Positions 23,464-31,197 of a stretch of DNA of 46,214 nt are shown here, piece by piece. A program made the translations under genes and the position numbers. The notes beneath the pieces are model-generated. The model searched no databases and was not told where the DNA came from. It saw only the letters and a list, made by a program, of their open reading frames with translations. Every line of letters starts with the position of its first letter. Positions within the stretch are counted from its first letter, which is position 1. This DNA comes from Firmicutes bacterium UBA5774 (lineage in GTDB: Bacteria; Bacillota; Clostridia; Peptostreptococcales; Anaerovoracaceae), in contig DIEM01000047.1 in the NCBI GenBank assembly GCA_002418625.1, positions 1-46,214 of the forward strand. The letters run 5' to 3'.

Positions 23464-24423
23464 ATGGAAAGCATTGCCTGCACGACACCGATCCAGCAAA
23501 TGAAATATGATGACGGGGAAAACACTTTTTTTATCAAGCGCGATGATTTGCTTCCGTTTTCATTTGGCGGCAGCAAGGTCAGGATTGCTGAGCATTATTT
23601 TAAAGACCTGGAGGCAAAAGGCTGCAACTGTGCCATAACATACGGCGGCAGCAGATCCAACATCAACAGGGTGATGGCCAATATGTGCAAAGCGAAGGGG
23701 CTGGAATGCCGGGTCGTCATGTCCGCGGATGAGGACGGGACGATGGCAGAAACCTGCAACAGCAGAATCATCAGGCAGCTTGGCATCGAGCCGATATGCT
23801 GCGATAAAAGCCGGGTTTGCGAAACAGTTGGGAGCGTCATGGATGACTGCAGGCTGAAAGGGCTGAAGCCATATTACATATACGGCGACATTCACGGCAG
23901 CGGGAACGACCACATAGCGGTGCCGGCCTATATTGAGGCATATGATGAGATACAGAGCTGCGAGACCGCAGCCGGACGGGAATTCGATTATATTTTTCAT
24001 GCTTCGGCGACGGGTATTACCCAATCAGGGCTCATTTGCGGCAAACTGAAGCATCACGGAAATGCCAGGATAGTGGGTATATCTGTTGCGCGGACGCATG
24101 GTCAAGTCAGGGCGCTGATTGCCGATAACGTCAAAAAGGCCCTGGGCTGCGAAGGCGGGGCTCACCTTGACGAAAATATATATGTTGAGGACCGCTATAT
24201 CTGCGGAGGCTATGGCAGATATGACGACCGCATTATGAAATCCATCCGGGAGGTCCTGAACTCTGACGGGATTCCTCTGGACACGACATACACAGGCAAG
24301 GCTTTCTGGGGAATGGGCGAATATTTGAAGCAACATGGCGTCAAGGGCGCCAGAGTGCTCTTCATTCATACCGGAGGGCTTCCGCTGTTTTTCGACGATA
24401 TACGAAACCATGAAGGGCTGTGA
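23464..24423 (+). CDS. PLP enzyme of the D-cysteine desulfhydrase/ACC deaminase type
   Basis: A 319-residue fold-type II PLP enzyme. IKRDDLLPFSFGGSKVR (residues 24-40) holds the PLP-binding Lys38; most relatives have GGNK where this has GGSK. ITYGGSRSNINRVMA (about 59-73) is the substrate-carboxylate loop and ASATGITQSGL (near 180) matches the phosphate-binding turn position. FIHTGGLPLFFDD at the C-terminus is typical of this family. Members eliminate or deaminate small amino acids (D-Cys, 1-aminocyclopropane carboxylate) or act as racemases and synthases in natural-product pathways. Placed between a FemAB-like gene and a VanZ gene, it may make or process the amino acid used by the sub-cluster. 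This last point is inference. Confidence 0.8.
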   Translation: MESIACTTPIQQMKYDDGENTFFIKRDDLLPFSFGGSKVRIAEHYFKDLEAKGCNCAITYGGSRSNINRVMANMCKAKGLECRVVMSADEDGTMAETCNSRIIRQLGIEPICCDKSRVCETVGSVMDDCRLKGLKPYYIYGDIHGSGNDHIAVPAYIEAYDEIQSCETAAGREFDYIFHASATGITQSGLICGKLKHHGNARIVGISVARTHGQVRALIADNVKKALGCEGGAHLDENIYVEDRYICGGYGRYDDRIMKSIREVLNSDGIPLDTTYTGKAFWGMGEYLKQHGVKGARVLFIHTGGLPLFFDDIRNHEGL

Positions 24424-24429
24424 TCGATC

Positions 24430-24897
24430 TTGTCAAACCGAGCCTCGAGGAAATTGATCATCATCGGCTTGATCCTATGGATCTGCCTGATTTTCCTGAT
24501 GTCTTCCGATATGGATTCCAATAGCAAGACAATCATGATGTCTGAAGAAATATACAGGTTATTGTCGGGATTCGCCCATGGCGCGAACAGTGGCCTGTTC
24601 AGCGCAGATCAAATCGATTTCCTGCTCCGCAAGGGCGGCCATTTTTTGGAATACCTGGTGCTCTGCCTGCTGCTGCTGAAAATCAGGGAAGTGTATATGC
24701 TGGAGTCGAAATTGAGCGTGACACTGATTCTGCTGATATGCCTTTTGATTGCAAATCTGGATGAGTTCCGGCAGAGTTTTATTATTGGAAGGACATCTAT
24801 GGTCGGCGACAGTCTTATTGATTTTGCGGGCAGCCTGACCGGGCTGCTGATCCACAGCGTACGCAGAGGCCGCGCAGTAAAAAAAGAAAACCGGTGA
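24430..24897 (+). CDS. VanZ-family membrane protein
   Basis: A 155-residue membrane protein with three to four hydrophobic segments. The VanZ signature is visible: LLRKGGHFLEYLVLCLLLL (about residues 58-76), then LDEFRQSFIIGRTSMVGDSLID (about 110-131), which contains the DExxQ and GRxxxxxD elements. VanZ proteins lower teicoplanin sensitivity in the VanA cluster and occur in many envelope loci; the biochemical activity is not settled. The start is TTG 24430, 6 bases after the PLP gene. It closes the first half of the glycan locus; a new promoter follows at 24944. Confidence 0.85.
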   Translation: MSNRASRKLIIIGLILWICLIFLMSSDMDSNSKTIMMSEEIYRLLSGFAHGANSGLFSADQIDFLLRKGGHFLEYLVLCLLLLKIREVYMLESKLSVTLILLICLLIANLDEFRQSFIIGRTSMVGDSLIDFAGSLTGLLIHSVRRGRAVKKENR

Positions 24898-24922
24898 ACG
24901 CGTCAAAACGAGCCTGTGTCAC

Positions 24923-24972
24923 AATGCGACAAAGCCGCATTCCTTGACATGAAGGGCTGTTTTTAGTATTAT
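24923..24972 (+). promoter_or_regulatory. Strong SigA promoter with upstream inverted repeat, mid-locus
   Basis: TTGACA (24944-24949) and TATTAT (24967-24972) with a 17-base spacer. Just before it AATGCG (24923-24928) is repeated inverted as CGCATT (24936-24941), a possible operator. Transcripts would carry a leader of about 180 bases before the gene at 25161; that leader (24980-25160) contains a short ATCCT/AGGAT hairpin near 25045-25070 but nothing recognised as a known riboswitch. Confidence 0.8.
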
Positions 24973-25160
24973 ATATTTATCACCTATCCACACAGCAGTT
25001 GAGTATTGAACGAAAGAAAAGATCACATAGGATTTACGCTATCTTGTATCCTGAAGTTGAAGGATGTATTTTGCGGATTGAGAAACGCTGATGAACTCCG
25101 AAAATGTAAAAGGGCTGAGCAGGATCGGCATTCCGGAATAAGATTTAGGAGGGCAGACCA

Positions 25161-25760
25161 ATGACGTTGTTCTCGAAAAGAATCTTCGACATCTTTTTTT
25201 CTTCTGTCGGACTGATTTTATTAAGCCCTGCTTTTCTTGTGATTGCTATTCTAATAAAAATCGATTCTCCGGGCCCTGTTTTTTACCGGCAGATCCGCGT
25301 TGGAAAAGACGGCGAGGAATTCTATATCTATAAATTCCGCAAGATGCGTGACGATGCAGGCAGCAACGGCCCCAATGTCACTGCCATCAACGATTCGAGG
25401 CTGACAAATTTCGGCAGCTTTCTCATGAAGCACAAACTTGACGAGCTTCCCCAATTATGGAATGTTTTTATCGGGGATATGAGCCTGGTAGGCCCAAGGC
25501 CCGAATTGCCGTGCTTTGTAAAGCTTTATACGGATCAGCAGATGCAGATCCTGAAGGTCAAGCCGGGAATCACGGACTTCGCGGCCATCAGCTTTATTGG
25601 CGAAGGCGAATTGCTCAGCAAGGCAGACGATCCTGAAAAATATTATGTTGAGACATTGATGGAGACGAAGCTCGATCAGAATTTTAGATATATCAATGAA
25701 ATGTCGCTCAAGACGGACTTGAAGATCATCATGACCACATTGTTGAAAATTCTTCGATAG
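25161..25760 (+). CDS. Initiating sugar-phosphate transferase, copy 1
   Basis: A 199-residue small polyprenyl-phosphate glycose-1-phosphate transferase (PglC/WcaJ core type). One N-terminal membrane helix (about residues 11-31) is followed by the catalytic part: FYRQIRVGKDGEEFYIYKFRKM (near 43-64), KLDELPQLWNV (about 92-102) with the catalytic Asp-Glu pair, and GDMSLVGPRPE (about 105-115). It moves a sugar phosphate from a nucleotide sugar to undecaprenyl phosphate, starting repeat-unit assembly. AGGAGGG lies before the ATG. It is the first gene behind the promoter at 24944, and one of three such enzymes within 5 kb. Confidence 0.93.
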   Translation: MTLFSKRIFDIFFSSVGLILLSPAFLVIAILIKIDSPGPVFYRQIRVGKDGEEFYIYKFRKMRDDAGSNGPNVTAINDSRLTNFGSFLMKHKLDELPQLWNVFIGDMSLVGPRPELPCFVKLYTDQQMQILKVKPGITDFAAISFIGEGELLSKADDPEKYYVETLMETKLDQNFRYINEMSLKTDLKIIMTTLLKILR

Positions 25761-25777
25761 ACGGGAGGCGATCCATA

Positions 25778-26506
25778 ATGATAGCTGTTATTTTAGCGGG
25801 AGGCAAGGGCACGCGGCTTAAGCCTTACACCATAACGCTGCCGAAGCCGCTGGTACCGGTGGCCGATGAACCGATACTCAAGCTTATCATCGACAATCTC
25901 AAATCCCAGGGAGTCACTGAATTCAGGATCTGCGTCAATCATATGGGCGAGCTGATCAGCTCGTATTTCGGAGATGGCTCGGAGCATGGCGTCAATATCA
26001 ACTATTCCTGTGAAAAAAAACCGCTCGGGACAGTCGCGCCGATCAAGCTGATCAAAGACCTGCCGGATAATTTCCTGGTCATGAACGGCGACATTATCAC
26101 CGATCTCTCGGTCAATACCTTATATGAAGAGCATATGAAAAGCGGAGCGATCCTGACGATCGCCACCCACGAGCGTGATGAAAAAATAGATTACGGCGTG
26201 CTCGATTTTGACGATCACGGATATATCAATAAATTTGAAGAAAAGCCGGTCTTTGATTTCAATGTCAGCATGGGGCTTTATGTTTTCAGCAAGCGGGTAT
26301 TCGACTATGTGCCCGACAATACCTATTTCGGTTTCGATGACCTGATGTTAACCTTGCTTGAACACGGGGAAAAGGTGAAGGCCTATCCTTATATGGGCTA
26401 CTGGATGGATATCGGACGGCCTTCGGATTATGAGCAGGCTGATATGGATATGAGGCGCAAACTGGGAATGATTTTGTATGGGAAGAGGAAGGGGGACTTG
26501 ACATGA
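25778..26506 (+). CDS. Sugar-1-phosphate nucleotidyltransferase
   Basis: A 242-residue NTP-transferase. MIAVILAGGKGTRLKPYT holds the GGxGTRL nucleotide site, then LPKPLVPVADEPILKLIIDNL; FLVMNGDIITDLS (near residue 100) holds the metal-binding Asp, and GYWMDIGRPSDYEQA near the C-terminus the second metal Asp. It resembles mannose-1-phosphate guanylyl- and glucosamine-1-phosphate-type transferases but lacks the CBS domains of PtmE/LegX. As it overlaps the start of the LegC-like gene by 4 bases and is next to a LegB-like gene, it may supply the nucleotide-activated GlcNAc that these two enzymes use. The nucleotide is not determined. Confidence 0.88.
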   Translation: MIAVILAGGKGTRLKPYTITLPKPLVPVADEPILKLIIDNLKSQGVTEFRICVNHMGELISSYFGDGSEHGVNINYSCEKKPLGTVAPIKLIKDLPDNFLVMNGDIITDLSVNTLYEEHMKSGAILTIATHERDEKIDYGVLDFDDHGYINKFEEKPVFDFNVSMGLYVFSKRVFDYVPDNTYFGFDDLMLTLLEHGEKVKAYPYMGYWMDIGRPSDYEQADMDMRRKLGMILYGKRKGDLT

Positions 26507-27654
26507 TCTGGAAAGTCCCCCTCTTTGACTTGCATTTCGAAGAAGAGGAAAAACAGGCTGTCATGGAGGTCCTGGATTCCGGATGGATCTCGTCCGGAGT
26601 TAAAACACTGGAATTCGAGAAAGGATTTGCAGAGATGACAGGGGCGCGGCATGCGATCGCTGTCAGCAGCGGCACTGCGGCGCTGCATCTTGCGGTGCTC
26701 GCGCTGGGCATCGGGCCCGGAGACGAGGTGATCGTGCCCTCCCTGACATTCGCGGCTACAGTCAACGCAGTTCATTATACCGGGGCGAAGCCTGTTTTTG
26801 CAGATATCGTATCCCGAGACGATCTTACAATATCTTCCCGGGATATCGAAAGAAAAGTCACAGAACGGACAAAGGCGATCATCGCAATGCACTACGGCGG
26901 ATTTGCATGCCGGATGGATGAGATCATTGCCGTAGCTAAAGCGCATCAGCTTGAAATCATCGAAGACGCGGCCCATGCGCCGGGAGCCCGCTATCAAGGC
27001 AGGCATCTTGGAACGCTGGGTACGGTTGGAGCGTTCTCCTTTTATTCAAATAAGAATATCACGACGGCGGAAGGCGGCATGATCGTGACGGCCAGCGATC
27101 GCATCGCAAAGGAGGCCAGGCTTCTGCGCTCCCACGGCATGACGGCGTCTTCATATGACAGGGCGCTTGGGCATGCCTCCGCGTACGATATCAGGCAGGT
27201 CGGCTATAATTACAGGCTGGACGACATTCGGGCCTCGATTGGAATAGTGCAGCTCGGCAGGCTGGCCGGCGACATTGAAAAAAGAAAACAGTTGGCAGGT
27301 CTTTATCAAAAGCGGCTTGCCGGATTGGCCGGGATCACGGTTCCTTTTCATGGAGAAGCGTATGAATCCTCCAATTATATATTTCCGATCGTGCTGAATG
27401 AAAGCTGCGGCATAGGGCGGGACGAATTTCGCGAAAAACTGGAAAAGGACTTTGGCATACAAACCAGCGTCCACTATCAGGCGGTGCACCGGTTCACGCA
27501 CTACATCGATCCGGCAGTCGTATTGCCGGAAACCGAATATGTGGAGGCTCATGAGCTGACACTGCCGCTGTATTACAGAATGACGGCGGAGGAGGTCGGT
27601 TATGTATGCGACAGCGTAAAGAAAATACTGGCGGATTCGGAGGAGCGGAAATGA
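26503..27654 (+). CDS. DegT/DnrJ sugar aminotransferase, LegC/PseC-like
   Basis: A 383-residue PLP sugar aminotransferase. Lys184 in FSFYSNKNITTAEGG binds PLP and Asp155 in IIEDAAHAPG holds the ring nitrogen. The N-terminus KVPLFDLHFEEEEKQAVMEV and VSSGTAALHLAVLALGIGPGDEV are typical of 4-aminotransferases that act on NDP-4-keto-6-deoxy-HexNAc. It overlaps the nucleotidyltransferase before it and the LegB-like dehydratase after it (ATGA), so the three make one pathway: activation, 4,6-dehydration and 4-amination, giving an NDP-4-amino-4,6-dideoxy-HexNAc. The rest of the legionaminic acid pathway is not in the window. Confidence 0.88.
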   Translation: MIWKVPLFDLHFEEEEKQAVMEVLDSGWISSGVKTLEFEKGFAEMTGARHAIAVSSGTAALHLAVLALGIGPGDEVIVPSLTFAATVNAVHYTGAKPVFADIVSRDDLTISSRDIERKVTERTKAIIAMHYGGFACRMDEIIAVAKAHQLEIIEDAAHAPGARYQGRHLGTLGTVGAFSFYSNKNITTAEGGMIVTASDRIAKEARLLRSHGMTASSYDRALGHASAYDIRQVGYNYRLDDIRASIGIVQLGRLAGDIEKRKQLAGLYQKRLAGLAGITVPFHGEAYESSNYIFPIVLNESCGIGRDEFREKLEKDFGIQTSVHYQAVHRFTHYIDPAVVLPETEYVEAHELTLPLYYRMTAEEVGYVCDSVKKILADSEERK

Positions 27655-28628
27655 AGGTTCTTGTAACAGGTGCAGACGGATTTATCGGAAGCCATCTGGT
27701 TGAGAAATTGATGCAGGACGGATACCAGGTCAGGGCTTTTGTATGCTACAATTCATTCAACAGCTGGGGCTGGCTCGACACTTTGCCTGAAGACAAGCTT
27801 AATGAGATCGAGATTTTCGCAGGAGACATCAGGGATCCCAATGGTGTTCGCAAGGCTATGGGAGGAATGGATGCGGTGTTCCATCTCGCGGCGCTGATCG
27901 CTATTCCTTTCAGTTACCATTCGCCGGATTCTTATGTGGATACTAATATAAAAGGGACGCTGAACGTCTTGCAGGCATCCAGAGATCATCAGCTGAAGAG
28001 AGTGATGATCACCTCGACCTCCGAGGTCTATGGCACCGCGCAGTATGTTCCGATCGATGAAAAGCATCCGTTTCAGGCACAGTCTCCATACTCTGCGACG
28101 AAGATCGGCGCGGACAGGATCGCGGAGAGCTTCTATCGAAGCTTCGGCCTGCCGGTCACGATCGTGAGGCCTTTTAATACTTATGGCCCGAGGCAGTCGG
28201 CTAGAGCCGTCATACCGACGATCATCACACAGCTGCTGTCAGGCAGGACTGAAATCAGGCTGGGATCCCTGTCGCCAAAGAGAGATTTCAGCTTCGTCAG
28301 GGATACCGTATCTGGATTTGTCAAGCTTTTGAACTGTGAAAAGGCTATCGGCCAGGAGGTCAACATCGCCTCGCAGCAGGAGATATCCATCGGCCAGCTG
28401 GCAGAAGAGCTGATCCGCCAGATCGAGCCTTCGGCGACGGTCTATTGCGACGAAGAAAGACTGAGGCCGGAAAACAGCGAGGTCGGAAGGCTGCTTGGCA
28501 GCAATGTGAAGCTCAGGGAACTGACGGATTGGGAACCGGAGTATACGCTCGAGCAGGGTTTAAAGGAAACCATTCAATGGACGAGGGAAAACCTGAGCCG
28601 TTTCAAGCCGGACCTGTATAATCTTTGA
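27651..28628 (+). CDS. LegB-like NDP-GlcNAc 4,6-dehydratase (SDR family)
   Basis: A 325-residue extended SDR enzyme. KVLVTGADGFIGSHLVE is the NAD site; AFVCYNSFNSWGWLD (near residue 33) is a segment I know from LegB-type dehydratases; STSEVYGTAQYVPIDE (near 122) and YSATKIGADRIAESFYRSFG (near 147) give the catalytic Thr/Glu and Tyr-Lys; RPFNTYGPRQSARAVIPTII (near 172) is also typical of LegB. ATG 27651 overlaps the aminotransferase stop by 4 bases; an earlier in-frame start lies inside that gene. It would convert NDP-GlcNAc to the 4-keto-6-deoxy form for the aminotransferase next to it. Confidence 0.9.
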   Translation: MKVLVTGADGFIGSHLVEKLMQDGYQVRAFVCYNSFNSWGWLDTLPEDKLNEIEIFAGDIRDPNGVRKAMGGMDAVFHLAALIAIPFSYHSPDSYVDTNIKGTLNVLQASRDHQLKRVMITSTSEVYGTAQYVPIDEKHPFQAQSPYSATKIGADRIAESFYRSFGLPVTIVRPFNTYGPRQSARAVIPTIITQLLSGRTEIRLGSLSPKRDFSFVRDTVSGFVKLLNCEKAIGQEVNIASQQEISIGQLAEELIRQIEPSATVYCDEERLRPENSEVGRLLGSNVKLRELTDWEPEYTLEQGLKETIQWTRENLSRFKPDLYNL

Positions 28629-29356
28629 ACGGCATTGGACCGATCGCGGGAGGCGGGGATCCGGAATTGTTATTAAAAAAATGGGAAGACCTTCCCGACA
28701 GCATGAAAAACGAAGCCGTCCGCGGATATTATGACATCCTGCGGAAAAAGCAATCGAGTTTGCTGCTGAAACGCTTGTTTGATGTCGCTGCAGGAGCTGC
28801 TGTATTGGTTTTGGCCTTGCCGCTGATGCTGTTGATAGGCATGATCATAAAAGTTGATTCGCGGGGTCCTGCGATTTTCAGACAGGTTAGGGCAACCCAG
28901 TATGGAAAACGCTTCAAAATATATAAATTCAGGACCATGGTGGTCAATGCCGACAAGATCGGAACGCAGGTCACAACGAACAACGACAGCAGGATCACGC
29001 GGGTCGGGAGGTATTTGCGCAAGTATCGGCTGGATGAGATACCGCAATTGATCAATATCATCACCGGCGACATGAGCTTTGTCGGAACCAGGCCGGAGGT
29101 CCTCAAATATGTCGACCGATACACGGATGAAATGATGGCGACGCTGCTGCTTCCAGCAGGCGTCACTTCGGAGGCGAGCATTAAATATAAGGATGAAGAA
29201 AAAATTCTCAGCAATGCCGCCGATGCCGACAGAACCTATATCGAGACGGTTCTGCCCGAAAAAATGCGTTATAATCTTGAAAGCCTGGAGCATTACAGTT
29301 TCCGGGGAGATATCGGAACAATGGCAAAGACAATATCGGCAGTGTTCAGAAACTAG
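28625..29356 (+). CDS. Initiating sugar-phosphate transferase, copy 2
   Basis: A 243-residue polyprenyl-phosphate glycose-1-phosphate transferase. It has an extra N-terminal cytoplasmic stretch (about 1-45) before the membrane helix (about 52-77), then FRQVRATQYGKRFKIYKFRTM, RLDEIPQLINI (catalytic Asp-Glu) and GDMSFVGTRPE, where Thr replaces the usual Pro of VGPRPE. Start is TTG 28625, which overlaps the stop of the LegB-like gene (TTGA). The coupling suggests that it uses the 4-amino-6-deoxy-HexNAc made by the three genes before it as the first sugar. Confidence 0.9.
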   Translation: MNGIGPIAGGGDPELLLKKWEDLPDSMKNEAVRGYYDILRKKQSSLLLKRLFDVAAGAAVLVLALPLMLLIGMIIKVDSRGPAIFRQVRATQYGKRFKIYKFRTMVVNADKIGTQVTTNNDSRITRVGRYLRKYRLDEIPQLINIITGDMSFVGTRPEVLKYVDRYTDEMMATLLLPAGVTSEASIKYKDEEKILSNAADADRTYIETVLPEKMRYNLESLEHYSFRGDIGTMAKTISAVFRN

Positions 29357-29392
29357 AGCGGCAGGCTGAAGGACCGGAGCGGGAGTGGTTGG

Positions 29393-29980
29393 ATGTACAG
29401 GCATTTCGGTAAAAGATTGTGCGACTTGACAATAGCCATTGCAGCGTTTCCGTTTTGGATCATCATGTTGATGATCCTGAGCCCGTTGATATATCTGGAA
29501 GACAGGGGAACGGTATTTTATAGCGCCCCCAGACTTGGAAAAGACGGCAGGATCTTCAAAATGTACAAATTTCGCTCAATGAAAATGAATGCGCCGGATA
29601 TAAGGAATGAAGACGGCTCGACATTCAATTCCGAGAATGATCCGAGGCTGACGAAGATCGGCCGTATCATTCGGAGGACGAGTCTTGATGAGACGCCTCA
29701 GATATTGAACATCATCAAGGGCGATATGAGTGTCGTCGGCCCGAGGCCGGATCTGCCCGAAGACATCTATTTATATACCGAGCATCAGAGAAAAAGCCTG
29801 ACAGTGCGGCCGGGCGTATCGGGCTACAGCCAGGCGTATTTTAGAAACGCGGCCTCTCAGGAAGAAAAATTCAATAATGATGCTTATTACGCGGAAAATG
29901 TTTCAATGCTTTTCGATATGAAAATAATAGCGCGGACAGTCGGGGCCGTATTGAAAAAAGAAAATATATACAAGAACTGA
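29393..29980 (+). CDS. Initiating sugar-phosphate transferase, copy 3
   Basis: A 195-residue small glycose-1-phosphate transferase. One membrane helix (about residues 11-34), then FYSAPRLGKDGRIFKMYKFRSM, SLDETPQILNI (catalytic Asp-Glu) and GDMSVVGPRPDLPED. The C-terminal part has RPGVSGYSQAYFRNA, common in this family. GGGAGTGG precedes the ATG. It is clearly different from copies 1 and 2, so this is not a recent duplication. All three keep the catalytic pair and look functional. An ATP-grasp gene follows after 14 bases. Confidence 0.92.
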   Translation: MYRHFGKRLCDLTIAIAAFPFWIIMLMILSPLIYLEDRGTVFYSAPRLGKDGRIFKMYKFRSMKMNAPDIRNEDGSTFNSENDPRLTKIGRIIRRTSLDETPQILNIIKGDMSVVGPRPDLPEDIYLYTEHQRKSLTVRPGVSGYSQAYFRNAASQEEKFNNDAYYAENVSMLFDMKIIARTVGAVLKKENIYKN

Positions 29981-29994
29981 AACGGGAGCATTCC

Positions 29995-31188
29995 ATGAAA
30001 AAACTGATGATTTTGGGCGCTGGCATTCTGCAGCTTCCGGCGATCCTGAAGGCGAAAGAAATGGGGTTGCAGGTGATAGCAGCCGATATGGATAAAAATG
30101 CGGTCGGGTTCAAGGAAGCCGACATATGTCTTGAAATCAGCACGATCGATACCCAAAGGCTAGTGGCTGCAGCCAGGGAATACCGCATAGACGGCGTAAT
30201 GACGATGGCGAGCGACATGCCGATGCGTTCCGTCGCAGCGATAGCGGAGGCGCTGGATTTGGTCGGCATCAGCATGGAGACGGCGCTGAAAGCCACAAAC
30301 AAGGCATTGATGAGGGAATGCTGGGCTGCTTGCGGCGTGCCGGTCCCTGAATTTTACAGGGTGGAAGGTTATGACCAATATCTGGATGCCATCAGCCGAT
30401 TGAAAGGCCGATGCATCGTCAAGCCCGCCGATAATTCCGGCAGCAGGGGCGTGTTTCTGATCCGGGATCATCATGATGAGAGCACCATGGAATATGCCTA
30501 CGATTACGGAAAAAAATATTCGAGAAGCGGCGTGCTGGTCGTTGAGGAGTATATGACAGGACCTGAGGTCAGCGTCGAGACCCTGAGCGTCGATGGAGAT
30601 GTCAATATTATCGCTATTACAGACAAATTAACGACCGGAGCGCCAAGATTTGTGGAAATGGGTCATTCACAGCCTTCCGGGCTTGACGGATCCATCAGGC
30701 GGCAGATCGGGGAGGCGGCCGTGTCGGCTGTAGGATCCATAGGCATTGAAAACGGCCCGTCTCATACAGAGATCATCATAACTGAAAGCGGCCCCAAAAT
30801 CGTAGAGCTCGGAGCAAGACTCGGCGGCGACAACATCACTTCGCATCTGGTGCCGCTGTCGACAGGCGTTGATATGGTCGGATGCTGCATCGACATTGCG
30901 ATGGGCGCGAGACCGGTCATGGAAAAGACAATAAGCATGGGTTCAGCGATACGCTATTTTGAAACGCCTGCAGGGAAGATCACCGATATCCGGGGCGTCG
31001 ACGCCGCGCAGCGTCTTCCGGGAATAAAACAAATTAGCTTTGTGAGGAACATCGGAGATATTATCGGGGAAGTGAACAACAGCGCAGACAGGATCGGATT
31101 TGTCATTTCGCAGGCACGGGACGCCGGAACGGCGATCCGGCAATGTGAAAGAGCCGTTGAAAGCATCACGATATGTGTTGAAGGATAG
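29995..31188 (+). CDS. ATP-grasp ligase (carbamoyl-phosphate synthase-like)
   Basis: A 397-residue ATP-grasp protein. KLMILGAGILQLPAI (residues 3-17) starts the pre-ATP-grasp lobe. CIVKPADNSGSRGVFLI (about 139-155) is the ATP site, LVVEEYMTGPEVSVE (about 179-193) the adenine-binding and metal-entry region, and KIVELGARLGGDNITSH (about 265-281) the C-terminal metal site (ELGARLGGD, as in many amino-acid ligases of the BacD type and in PurK/PurT relatives). It should join a carboxylate to an amine using ATP. It is the third ATP-grasp gene in the locus and differs from the other two. Its neighbours suggest amino-sugar acylation or glycan decoration. Confidence 0.82.
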   Translation: MKKLMILGAGILQLPAILKAKEMGLQVIAADMDKNAVGFKEADICLEISTIDTQRLVAAAREYRIDGVMTMASDMPMRSVAAIAEALDLVGISMETALKATNKALMRECWAACGVPVPEFYRVEGYDQYLDAISRLKGRCIVKPADNSGSRGVFLIRDHHDESTMEYAYDYGKKYSRSGVLVVEEYMTGPEVSVETLSVDGDVNIIAITDKLTTGAPRFVEMGHSQPSGLDGSIRRQIGEAAVSAVGSIGIENGPSHTEIIITESGPKIVELGARLGGDNITSHLVPLSTGVDMVGCCIDIAMGARPVMEKTISMGSAIRYFETPAGKITDIRGVDAAQRLPGIKQISFVRNIGDIIGEVNNSADRIGFVISQARDAGTAIRQCERAVESITICVEG

Positions 31189-31197
31189 GATCTGGAT

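Noticed and set aside
25092..25142. A 16-codon open frame in the leader of the second glycan operon half
   Set aside because: No ribosome site and no sign of a leader-peptide pattern; likely chance.
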